Both the position numbers and the translations under genes were made by a program. 64,000 bases of DNA from Trichoplusia ni. Taxonomy: Eukaryota > Arthropoda > Insecta > Lepidoptera > Noctuidae. The notes beneath the pieces were generated by a model. That model did no database searches and was not told the origin of the DNA. It saw only the letters and a list, made by a program, of their open reading frames with translations. The stretch covers positions 1,093,328-1,157,327 of the forward strand of contig NC_039480.1 of the NCBI RefSeq assembly GCF_003590095.1. Reading direction: 5' to 3'. Below are positions 1-11,000 of this stretch, in pieces; the stretch's first letter is position 1, and every line of letters begins with the position of its first letter.

Positions 1-3000
1 TATGAGAACGATTAATATTTTTTTTATTATATTCAGTTATTCGTTAACTGGTTAAGATTCTTGATAAAAGGAAACTCAATTTACTTAAGTATCTAGTCCT
101 TTCTTTCACATAGATGAATGACACATGCATAGACGTAATTAATAAGTTGTCAAGCACTAAGGCCCACGGCCCCGTCCCCGGCGCGCAGTGTAATCAGTGC
201 CCACCAAACACGAGTGTGTCGGAGCTCCGCTGTAAACACAATTAGTAGTTATTAGTGTGCTCGCACTTCACAGCAAGCCGCTCGTTAGGGTCAATCGCGT
301 GCAACTGTCATATCGAGTAAAAACTACTAAGTATTGTAGAACAGAGCTCAACGACCGAGCGCTACACAAAGCTAACTCATTTGTTGTAATTACACATAAA
401 GCACTTCCCAGTCTTCTGCGTGCGCGAGTGCTCTCCGCAAACATTACTGTGAGTACATCTGTCCTTTGATGTACTGAGGTAGTGCCAGGCGTGCAGTATC
501 AGGTACTTACTGACTGATCTAAGGTAATAAGTATTTGATTGAGACGAGGCTCTCTCATGAATGGTTAACAGATTGTTGAGAGCTTTCCCGAGTACCAGGC
601 GCTGGAAGCTTTGATAGCATTAATTATGAATAACCTCAGAAAACGAACACGTCAACTAAAAATATCCAGTAATGTATCATACAAAATATTTATTGTTTTT
701 ATACTTACGCATTTATTGTAATGTATAAATATAAAAAGTATATGCTAGATCAATGTTACAAAATGTACTGCTTAGACCTCTAGATAAGATTTCAGTTGTG
801 TTTACATTGACATGCGGTTAGCTCAAGTCTCGGCTCGATGTAAGCAAAAACTTATTCCTGACTGAGCGGACGCTGGCCGCCACGTTATGATACCTAAATA
901 CTGTTTGAGTGATTGGAGCCCACTGAGATTTGTTGAGTCTAGTTAGGTACTTTATCGGAGTACTCTTATGGTATTTCTATATCGAAAAAATACAAGCTTG
1001 AACTGAATACCCCTGACCTTTCGGAGTCCTACTAAGAATCATTAGGAAAAATGACAATACATCCAAAGGTAGACATTCCGGTGTCCAGGCACGCATATGC
1101 ACCGCACTGGACAATCCAACAGCGCGAGCTCCGAACAAACAGACTTCACGTGTAGGTCGCGGCGCGGCGGCGCCCGCGCGCATGCGCACCGCGCTCACTC
1201 GTCCTCCGCCTGTAATTGCCTGTCAATTACGAAGCCTTTGCCGGTCACTATTTATGGTTTTCTGTCAAATGGATAGGCACGAGTTACGGAATACATGTAA
1301 AATAACTAAATCAAATGTTGCCAAATTCATTCCAACATTTTTTACGTGAATTCAAGTATTATTTTACCAAATAAGTACTTTTTCAAATGATATATGACTC
1401 CCCAGTAGTTTTGTAAATTGGACAGCATTTCCATTTATTTATGTTTCTCAGTCATAACATTGCATTTTAGTAATAGTCTAGAAGTCTACATAAATATTTT
1501 ACTAAAATGCGACACATGTTTGTTGCACTGCACCCGGGAATAGTTTCCACCTCAGTTTTACGTTTAAGCTCCTTTCAATTCATTACTTATTTATGTGGTC
1601 TCCGACAACCTCGTGAATGAGAACATAAAACAGTAATATTGCGCAGAGCTAAATATGTAGCAACAATAATATGCTTCCATCACAAGTCAATCAAACATAC
1701 AGTTTGTGTGAGGCGTCAAAGCTTTTAGCGTTCAGCGGCACAGGTGACGGCGTGCGATGCGGCGACCGACAGGAATAGCCCGCGATGTGGAGCGCGTGTG
1801 GCGCCATCGGCGGCATGCAGCACCGACCGAATACTGATATATAGTCAATCACGTCATTGCCACTGGAACCATACAACTCTCTGCATCCTACTTCTACCAT
1901 AAATTGAAATTAATTGACTGATAATATTTTGGATTTAATGTGAATTTGAATTGTGCACCATAACAAAGTGTCAGTCCGTATCACCAGCTTCACGTCTATT
2001 CACTAATTTCATTTACATTAAAAAATATGAGGTAATTGAAAGTATTGAAATACGTACTACATTAAATTAATTTATAAGTTATCGCCGGACGAGGGTCTAT
2101 CTATTATTACATTATGCAAATGTATGTACCTCGCCCGTTATGTATAGCATACATAAGTCCTGTATTGTCACGGGCAGGCTCGGGGCCGCGGGCTGTCCCC
2201 GGGGAGACACCATTTATTATAATATTTGGGGCACGCTGCGGTGGTGACAAAACACAACAATCAGTAACTTGACCAGAGCCGGGCGCGCTTCAGATCTCAC
2301 CACGAGACAAGAAAAGGTCCACGGCGTTACACTCCCACCTGTACACCACTGTTGCCCGATTTGTATTAAACTACAAGTTAGTTACAATCGTTGCGTTTGA
2401 GCGGCAAACAAGAGCTTACCTACGATGTCCTGAAGTACGAGCTTAGAGTTAAGTTAATTACTTAAGTTATTTAGAAATATAGGATTATTACTTAGTCCTT
2501 TTAAGTTACTTTTTATGAAGCCGATCGAAATAACTAGAATGAAATAATTTATTTGTTAATTTTTGCCTTTGGCGTCACAAGCAATCAATTACTTGCGTGT
2601 TCAGCAAAAATATAGCACTTGTATTTCAATGGACTGACCTTCAAGACCTACCTATCAAGTAAGAACCAGATCGCAATGAGCAGGAAAAAGTAAATCTGTG
2701 TAGCACGTTGTGGTTGCATGCAAGGACGTGCAGAGAGAGCCTTCTGGGTAGTCTGCGGCGCGAGCTGACCCAGATACCGCGGGACACGTGCGGAACTCCG
2801 ACGCACTCATCAATTTTCAGCGTTTAGATGGACGATATTTGATTCCGCAAAAATTAATAAATACTTAATTATGTGACGACATAACTCCCATTTTGTTTTT
2901 GAACTGCACCTCTTTTTGTTTATACATTATTTATATATCGTTATGCCCCGGAAAATTAGACATTTGTTACAAAATACTCAACTTAACTACATGAATATTT

Positions 3001-3084
3001 GAAAAAAAAAACAAATGCTGAAATTAAATGCATTAATGATGAGTAGGTACATGAAAAAGGAGTACAAAAAGAGTGACAGAATGC
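1..3084. other. Intergenic DNA, no gene seen
   Basis: AT-rich sequence with stops in all frames; the few open frames are under 75 codons and match nothing I know. Short GC-rich islets lie at about 1135-1200, 2160-2330 and 2750-2800. I see no RNA gene and no clear repeat. Confidence 0.6.
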
Positions 3085-3092
3085 AGGGGCCC

Positions 3093-3180
3093 AGTGGGCA
3101 AACGAAAGAAAGGGAGACCATACAACAAATGGGAAGATGAAATAAAGCGCATAGCGGGATCAAACTGGATACAAACAGCT
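3093..3180 (+). pseudogene. Remnant of a non-LTR retrotransposon ORF (C-terminal end)
   Basis: One frame of this segment reads KRKKGRPYNKWEDEIKRIAG followed by SNWIQTAKSR. This is the conserved C-terminal tail of insect LINE reverse transcriptases (GRP..RW.DD...AG..W...A..R); the intact RTE element at 16.6-19.6 kb ends with the same pattern (GRPAARWTDDLKKVAGSGW). Nothing of the polymerase domain remains, so this is a dead 3' fragment. An A-rich, low-complexity stretch follows. The family assignment rests on this motif only. Confidence 0.7.
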
Positions 3181-6100
3181 AAATCCAGATATACCTATAT
3201 AAATTTATATACATATATAAATTTAAAACCTACAAAAAAAACATAATTATTAAATAACAATAACAAATACATTTTCTCATTGATACTTACACAATTTTTA
3301 TTATTAGGTACATGAAAATGGTCATTGCCCTGACCGCTGGTCGGAAAGATTTCCTCAAACTATCATAATGTATATAACACTACCTACTGGTGTGGACGCC
3401 ACCAGCCCCGGTCTGCCTGCAGGGGGGGGGGCGGCTGCGGGACGCAAGTTTCTTCACGTCGGCATAAGTTTTAATCAAAACACCAAACTTTTATATGTCA
3501 CTCTGGTGTTTAATGTTTATTTTTGGAAAAAACTCGTAAAAATATTAACTAACTTTATATGGAGTTATTAAAACTTGAGTGTTGTTATGGATTAGGTAAG
3601 TTTCCCTGAAATTTACCGGTATGTTAATGCTACGAAGGTTTGGAAAATAAATTAAACTTCGTCATAATCTAATGTATAGACTCTTTGAGAATGAAGTTTT
3701 TTTTTAAAGTCATGATGTTAGATAATATGACGGATGCCATATAAAACTGTCGTAGCAAACTCGTTGGTGTTTTTACAGAGAGTGACTAGTACTTCCCTGA
3801 TGGAACTCAGCTCGCATACGCTTCTATCAGGCTGAGTGGCACGTTTGGAGGACGGAACACTTCGGGCATTGCCCTAAAATGTCACCGAATATCGATACAA
3901 ATAAATGCAAAATACTTAGGTACTTGGCAAAATTAAATCAACTGAATTTTGGAGAAATAATAAACAAAAATGTAAGTAACACTATTAGGTATGATTTGAC
4001 AATAACCATTATTCATAGAATCTTTATAATTTTCTTCATTTTTCACTCTCTGTTTGCACGCTCATACGTAACTAAAGTGTAAAGCATCGTGTATCAGTCT
4101 TGCACCGAAAGTTCATTAGTCAGCGTCTATCAGTAAACGACACGAATTCATATTGAGTACACGCAATATATCCCGAGTGGGAGATAAAACATGTTCGTCT
4201 GTGTTTCTATCGGCCGAGACAAATATCTGCAATAAACAAGACAACGCTTCGACGTTCGAACCTCCTTACTTATAAAGTGTTGTAAGTCTAGGAAACTTGT
4301 ATTTGGTTGTTCCAAACCTGAAATAACTCCATCACTTTGTTCTGTAAACATTAAATATCAGAGCGCGCTTTTATGTTGTCTGTTGCTGTTTGATGCAAAG
4401 AGTCCTTAAGGCGTTGAATATCAATGTGTAAGGCTAAAAGTAATCAAATTGAGACGCGAAGCTACACAATATGTTAACATTGTCTTGCAGTTTTTTTGAG
4501 CTGTTTGTCGTTGTTTTCATCAGTAGTGAGCTAGGAAATAATCAAGCTCATTTGGCAAAGTGAGCCTGGAGCAGAGCGCTGAGCGAGGATACGCAAGCGA
4601 CGCAGTCACACATAGTCTACAACATGTCGAGAATACACAACACGAACCTGCTTTCCGATAATACATGTTTAATAACCGCCATCGCCTAAAGCTGTCATCT
4701 ACAATTACTGTTTTACAAACAACTCTCTTAGTTGTTTGTAAAACCGTTTATTTATTGAATTGATTATGACAATTTATAACTGAGCAGAAGTCTCTATATC
4801 TAGCTGTTTAGTATGTCTGTGAGTCACTCTTCGACAAAACACAGCCGATCTCGTTCGACACCCGATAAATTAATTACTACGTCTGGAGCAGAACGACTTC
4901 ACCCCCTCTACTCCCCTCACCCCCCCCCCACGCCATTCCCCAACAAAGCCTTTATTCAAAATCCCGGCACTTGACACTTTCTCCCTATATGTATAGCTAG
5001 CTGCTGGAAAAATAATTTATAAGTCGATGTTATAACGCATACTTGTAAAGTATAATTCCAATTATAATTATTATTCCAAGAATTCTATAATTCGTAGCGA
5101 TGTTTGTTTCTTTTATTACACCAGACTCTGTCAGGTACCCTACCTGTTAGGCTATCCGGCGTTACACAGTAGGGGTTCTTATAAGGGTCCCATCCACGAG
5201 GACTCCTTCATAGTGTCAGTTGGTTTGTCCATTGTTTACTTTTGACATCGCGGCTACTCTGTGCTACTGTTGTGAGGACTCCGCATAGTCCGTATTTCCA
5301 AACCAACGAACGGAACCCTCATAGAATCACTTCCTAATCCGTACATCTGCCTGCTAAGACCCTTTTTTTAGAAACGCATTCAGGAATCAAGCTGAACTTT
5401 ACATCAAACACTAAAGTTTACTTATCTTAGTTACATTAAAGCTGAGAAAAAAAGTTTTGAAACCAACGAAAAAGAAAATGTTCGACACCGACAAGGGAAA
5501 AGAAATCTACTTACTACCGGGTACTTTCCTGAACTCAAAAGCTCTAAAATTGGTACGACGCAATGTCTTCGTAAAAATTGCGGCGATCGCATTTCCTTCT
5601 GTTACATCATTTATATTTTTTTATAATTTTAAACATGTTTCACTTATATATCTACAGATTTGTAGCGGAGCGCACCCTGGCTCGGCGCGCGGGTCCGACT
5701 CGCACTTGACATCACACGAATGTATCCCACAGACTTCGTATTGACGCTATCCTAATGTATCTTTAGATATTGTGTTATTACAAACTGTCAAAATATATGG
5801 AGCATTCTGATTTACAGCTCTATTTGAGAAACTCATTGACTTTTACCATTAGTATGCAAACATGAGCAGTCATTAATTTTAATAGAATCTGTCTGCGATC
5901 GCAGGCGCCGACGTGTGAATATTAACTTAAGATGATGATCAATAAATATTTCGCCTGCTGAAGTGCTCCCCGACTTAGAGATAAGTTAGCTTAATGTCCT
6001 TCGTTTTAAGTAATCCAAGTATAACGTAGAAAACGCTTCTTACGCCGACCGCGACACAATATTGTATAGTCGGTCGGGTATTTCTTTCAGAATAGAGATC

Positions 6101-6214
6101 TAGAAATACTTATTTTCTCTACAAATTATCATGATACAAGTTTAGTTACATTTTTTTTTAATCTAATACAATATTTAAAATGGAATACCATAATTTACAT
6201 TCTTAAAGTCATGG
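3181..6214. other. Intergenic DNA, no gene seen
   Basis: AT-rich, no supported ORF. It contains a G-run near 3421-3430, a perfect hairpin at 4710-4744 (listed separately), a C-rich run at 4905-4935, and near 5690-5712 a short antisense match to a dispersed insect repeat (core GGTCCGACTCGCACTTG-like). Nothing else is recognised. Confidence 0.55.
4710..4744. repeat. Perfect short palindrome (15-bp stem, 5-nt loop)
   Basis: Left arm GTTTTACAAACAACT (4710-4724), loop CTCTT, right arm AGTTGTTTGTAAAAC (4730-4744), with no mismatch. It is too short for a usual insect pre-miRNA. It may be a snap-back made by template switching or the core of a lost foldback element. Confidence 0.8.
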
Positions 6215-6215
6215 A

Positions 6216-6510
6216 TAAGCTACAACTGCACGTTGTTCGATCACAGGTTAAGCTACGCTTGGTACGGTCGGTCAGCAGATGGGTGACCGTCTACATTAAA
6301 TGGTCACAGCAGTTATTTATATGTCTTTAACCTACGGTTACGGATAGTCAGAAGCTTAAAAATCTGACAGCCAGTCTGACTAAGGGATAGTGTTGCCAGG
6401 TAACGTTGAGGAGGTCATACCGGCTGTCGATGGTACACTGGTTTTTCATGCATTCGGTCAGATTAGATGCCGACCCCAGCATTGCAAGAAAAGGGCCATA
6501 ACAATGACAA
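6216..6510 (+). mobile_element. 5S-rRNA-like SINE (SINE3 type) or dispersed composite repeat
   Basis: Positions 6216-6293 resemble the second half of eukaryotic 5S rRNA, including its internal promoter: TTAAGC..ACG as the A box (about 6248-6257) and an exact GATGGGTGACCG (6278-6289) as the C box. The part after about 6340 (AGTCAGAAGCTT, then TCTGACAGCCAGTCTGAC, then GCCGACCCCAGCATT at about 6468) is a tail I recognise from a common lepidopteran dispersed repeat. The joining of a 5S-like head to this tail is the design of SINE3 elements. No full 5S gene is present: the first half of the rRNA is missing. Class is inferred; the 5S-like promoter boxes are seen directly. Confidence 0.6.
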
Positions 6511-6744
6511 ATCTTAATCATTTTTATCACAAAAAGTTTAAAAAGTTCTTGAGTTTAAGAGGGACTAATAATATCTCATTTAATTTTTATACATGCAGAC
6601 AAATTTAAATCAGGAAAGTGAAGGCTTCTTTTTTACAACGTAAATTTCTTAATATGTAGTCGGTTCATCCAGTCCGAAGTACTGCGGTAAAAATATTTAG
6701 AAAAAGGTACACGATTTGAGAACATCCTCTTTGAAGTCTGACAA

Positions 6745-7016
6745 TCTATATATATAAAAGAAAGTCGTGTTAGTTACACCACTTATAACTCAAGAACGGC
6801 AGAACAGATTTGGCTGAAAATTGGTAGGGAGGTAGCTTAGAGCCAGGAGACGGACATAGGATACTTTTTATCCCGTTCGACAGCGTTCCCGTGTGACTTG
6901 ACATGAAACGTCAGTCACTATAAAACGTGGTATAACAAAACGCAAATGACAGCTATGTAATGACGTATGGATGACAATTTGATATTTGTAAGAAATCAAT
7001 ATTAAAACTACTTCTA
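6745..7016 (+). mobile_element. Helitron-like element, 5' fragment
   Basis: It starts with TC and the segment TCTATATATATAAAAGAAAG, followed by ACTCAAGAACGGC and GGAGGTAGCTTAGAGCCAGG, the 5' region of a non-autonomous Helitron family common in Lepidoptera. It has no 3' terminus of its own; a second copy with the same 5' start follows directly at 7017. Confidence 0.6.
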
Positions 7017-7803
7017 TCTATATATATATAAGAAAGTCGTGTTTGTTACAACACTTATAACTCGAGAACGGCTGGACCGATTGCCATGGTTTTTGATTTG
7101 TTGGATTTGTTTCCGTCCCGAAAACAGAATACATCTTAAAAACAATGAAAACTCGATATGTGTAATGAATACTTTCATTTCAATAAATGCTGATTTGTTT
7201 ATTACATGTAAAACTTTTGTTGTCCATAGGGTGATACCAGGAGATCAGATAGTAGTATTTCATGAGGGTTGTAGCTGGGGAGCACGAGGGCGGTACCAGG
7301 AGAGCACGTAGCCGTAGTTGATTAGGGTGATACCAGGAGATCAGATAGTAGTATTTCATGACCTTAGAGTAGGTAGCAGTCATGAAGGGATTACCAGTAG
7401 AGCAGTGAGGGTTATAGCTGGGTAGCAGGTACTGTACGCGTGAGAGTAGGGTGGGACCTTAGAGTAGGTAGCAGTCATGAGGGGATTACCAGTAGAGCAG
7501 GTAGCAGTAATACATGAAGGTGGTACCATTAAATCGGGGAATGGTAGTCAAAATCAAAAATAAACTAGATATCTATTGGCAGCACCCATGAGTTTGGCTC
7601 TAAGTTGCAGTAGATGTATATGAAGGTGGTTGCGATCTTGCTGAAGGGCCGCGATTAGCATAAAAAACTAACTCAATCGGCAATATTAGTAAATCATGTG
7701 TTTCTTATTTACAACCTATATACAACTTAAAATGATTACTTAAAAACAATCAGCAATATTATCATCGACTCTAAGGCGGTACGAAGTCCGCCGGGAAAGC
7801 TAG
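7017..7803 (+). mobile_element. Non-autonomous Helitron-like element
   Basis: The 5' end has the same TC start (TCTATATATATATAAGAAAG) as the fragment before it. The 3' end has the Helitron hallmarks: a short stem-loop, GGCGG-TACGAAGT-CCGCC (about 7774-7792), then GGGAAAG and the terminal CTAG (7800-7803) followed by T. No Rep/helicase ORF is present, so it would need a helper. The interior is filled by imperfect tandem repeats (7228-7525). The family call is from recognition of the termini; no TSD is expected for Helitrons. Confidence 0.65.
7228..7525 (+). repeat. Interleaved ~95-bp tandem repeats inside the Helitron
   Basis: A 38-bp segment beginning AGGGTGATACCAGGAGATCA at 7228 recurs exactly at 7324 (period 96). 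A second segment beginning ACCTTAGAGTAGGTAGCAGT at 7361 recurs at 7456 (period 95, one mismatch). Shorter related units (GGTACCAGGAGAGCA, ATTACCAGTAGAGCAG) fill the gaps. All look like diverged copies of one GGT(A)ACCAG..GAGCAG core. Confidence 0.8.
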
Positions 7804-7892
7804 TAATACTATAAGTATTAAGTCACTTAATATTTTTTGGTGATAAGGCGAAAACTGATATTCATTCAAATTAGCGATTCGTTGTTCCACCG

Positions 7893-8028
7893 AGCGCCAT
7901 CTATTATAAAAGATATGAATTAGCTTTGCTGCCTAGCAGGGTCACATTGTACAGTGGCGTGCGACGCCCCGATGATAAACGCTTAACTTCGTTCGTTCTG
8001 TTCTCATTCACTTAAACTAGATGGCGCT
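7893..8028. mobile_element. Possible MITE with 11-bp terminal inverted repeats
   Basis: AGCGCCATCTA (7893-7903) is exactly complementary to TAGATGGCGCT (8018-8028), enclosing 114 bp with no ORF. The same CGCCATCTAGT word recurs near 48,410. No clear target-site duplication is visible, so this may instead be a chance or partial pair. Confidence 0.35.
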
Positions 8029-11000
8029 GGCAGCATGACATTCATTCGTGTCGACTAAACGAGCGTGTAATTTAACTTTATTCAGCTTTATGAATATTAA
8101 TTTAATTGTATTTATATTCTACGACGTAGATATACCTCAAGGTGCCAAATCTTGACGTGGAAATACGTCAAGAGTTTTGTGCTTGGTTTTTGTATGTTAA
8201 TGTGAGTCGAGTTATTAAGTGAGTGAGTAAAATCCGACCCACAGTTCCGTAACCATAGTTTGTTGGGATAGGCAAATACTTGAGACACGTTCTCAGTAGC
8301 ATGTAGGTGATGTGCTTGTTTGATACTCAATACTGAGTGTTCAACACTTTATACCTACACGTATTAAGTTTCACGCTAAGTGAAACGTTACAAAATCCCT
8401 AAGTTGGATAATTGATAAACAATACGCACACATAGGCAGACTAGTTTGTCTGTAGTGAGTAGGTGAGTAAACAAATGAGAACGTCCATATTTATTAGGTT
8501 ATTAATGATTCAGTACCGCGTGCGATATAAATTAGTGTAGAGAACGGACATTGGTGCTAACTGCTATTATCTGAGGAATGATGAGCTGCACTGCTAGTGA
8601 CATTGTAACGACTGGGCTCCTGTCACAGCGCAGCTCCGTACAGAAGAATCACACTATGCTTTATCTCTTTTTTTTTTGCTAGTCATTACATGAACGTCTC
8701 TCAACCTCAGAACACTCTCTGCCCTCCTTTATTGGCAGTCACGAACATACGTAGTGCCCACTATTGTATATTCTGTGAGCAGGTGCTGACGATAAGGCTT
8801 GTACGAGTGATAAGTTTGCTAAGTGTTAGTGTCATATCCCGCACCTATTACGACGGAAACCTTATTCAAATAAAATTCTGGCAGAATCAATGTGTTATAA
8901 TGCATTGAGTATGGCTATGGTCAATACTGAGCTGTAATTTTCCAAGCGCAGAACAGAGTAAATCTTCTGCGGGTCGGGTCGCTTGCGGCGCTCGGCGGTG
9001 GTGTTGGGGTAGTGTGAGTGTTGTGTTATCTGACCGCGAGATGTCACAGTTCGGGGGCTATCACACGATTTATTATCAGCGCCGATAGCAGCCCGGCACC
9101 AGCGTCCGCACACCACGCGCAACCACACTGCAACACATATGATTTAACCGCACCAGAGTGTAAGGACAAATGTTTTAAAGAATATGTCCTGTGCCTTGGC
9201 AGCAGGCACACCAGACTCTGGCTCTGGCTCTCTCAGCTTGGAACTGTAGAATCTGATCAGACTACGGGTTTTATTACGTTGTAACAACCTACAACTGCAT
9301 ATTAATACATATCTTGGTAAAAAAGGTAATTGAATTAAACTTTTTCGAGAATATAGAGAGAAACGATAGTTGATAACGACATTAAAAACATGGATTTTTA
9401 GTCATTTTAAAACTATTAATTTTAATCCATTACCTACGCTTCACATTATTATTCAATGAAAATTAATCTTATGTGGACTCATTCCCTTGCTCAAAAGAGG
9501 GGATAAAATAGGATTGTAATAATAAAATAAAATCTTATTTTTAATTAGAACATTGAGCAATCATCAATCTGACAAATATTATTGTAAACGTGTGTATGAG
9601 GTCATTCGCTAGAGTCAAACCGTTGCGATGTAACCGCTATAACTTGTGCTTAATCATGACATTCAATTGATGTATGTAAGTAGGTATTGTGAGGTATTTT
9701 CTAATAAACATCAGTTATCATAATGTTCTACATCATTACTTTGATATTGTGTAAAATCAAGAATCTTTCTAGTTATGGGCGCTTCGTCATGTCGTGTGTT
9801 GGTAGAGCTGGACACACACAGCACGTGGCGGGCTGTGCGGGTGCATTGCATGGACCAGGCGCTTTGTCCTCACACAAAGTGTATCGTGACATAAGTCACA
9901 ATACTATTGCCTTCCGTTAGTAGAGTCGCATTGAGTCCTCGTAAACAGTTCCTTGTGGCATTGTTTGAAACATTGTAAGTCTAAGAGTGTGCCGGGCCTG
10001 GTCCCGGCTCGCCGACTGGGTCACTGCCAACTTTCTCTGGACCATGATGGTGACGACCCTTTTGTGGCGCATCGCTTAACTTAATTCTTGCTAAATAGAA
10101 GATAATTTTCCATAATATTCCTTTGCCAGGTTATTTTATTTTATGGGTAGATAGTAAGCTCTATGTAAACACATTGTATCAGTGAAATAATCAATAAAAA
10201 CAATCAATAATAATTCAAGCAATCCGTTTCAGAACCTTTAATGAAAGGAGAGTCTCTTAAGTAACAATACATTGCAAGCAACTTGACGCCTTGTAGAGCA
10301 AGCTCTTGCATGCTCAGCACTCCGGGACAGATAGAATGGCAAACAGATAACCCACGTTATTGCATGCGAAGTTATTTCTGACAGCTGTGTAAAACCGTTG
10401 CTCAACCTAAGAGAAATCTTAACCCACCGTCCAAGTACCTCATCTGAACATTTGTAAGCTCACCACAAATGTATAATACTTTCCGGAGCACATTGCAATG
10501 ATGCTCTGTGTCAACAGGAAGAGATACAGATTAGGAGGTGATTTACGCACACCGCGACACACTAAAAGATCACGATCACAACCTATTAATTTATGTCTTG
10601 TAATTATGCCAACGTTATTCTGTCTTGTAGGTAAAAATTATAATTTAAAACACCATTGCCCCTATGATTTACCTGAGGTCCCCTGTCATGGGTGCGTTTG
10701 CATACAAATACCTAATTCCACAAACGCTCACACAACAAAATAATATCTACTTAAAATGTAAAATGTTTAAACGATGAAATAATTTGAATAATGTTAATCA
10801 GTTCGAGGCGTTTGGTTATTTTTAACGTAATGTTATGAATAAAGACGGGTATATCTAGAACGGTCTCTGTTCTATAACATGCGTTTGTCTCTCGAGCTGG
10901 CGGAGGGCCGGTGTTGTCTGACTCAGGAACAATCCGCAAGCTCGTGACTCCTGCGATGGTGCTGGCTGCGTGACCTAATAAAACACTGATGTTTTTCTGC

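Noticed and set aside
6240..6293. A genuine 5S rRNA gene
   Set aside because: Only the second half with the promoter boxes is present, with several mismatches, and it runs into a repeat tail.
7228..7525. CRISPR-like array
   Set aside because: The repeats are imperfect, interleaved and inside a Helitron-like element of an animal genome; there are no regular spacers.
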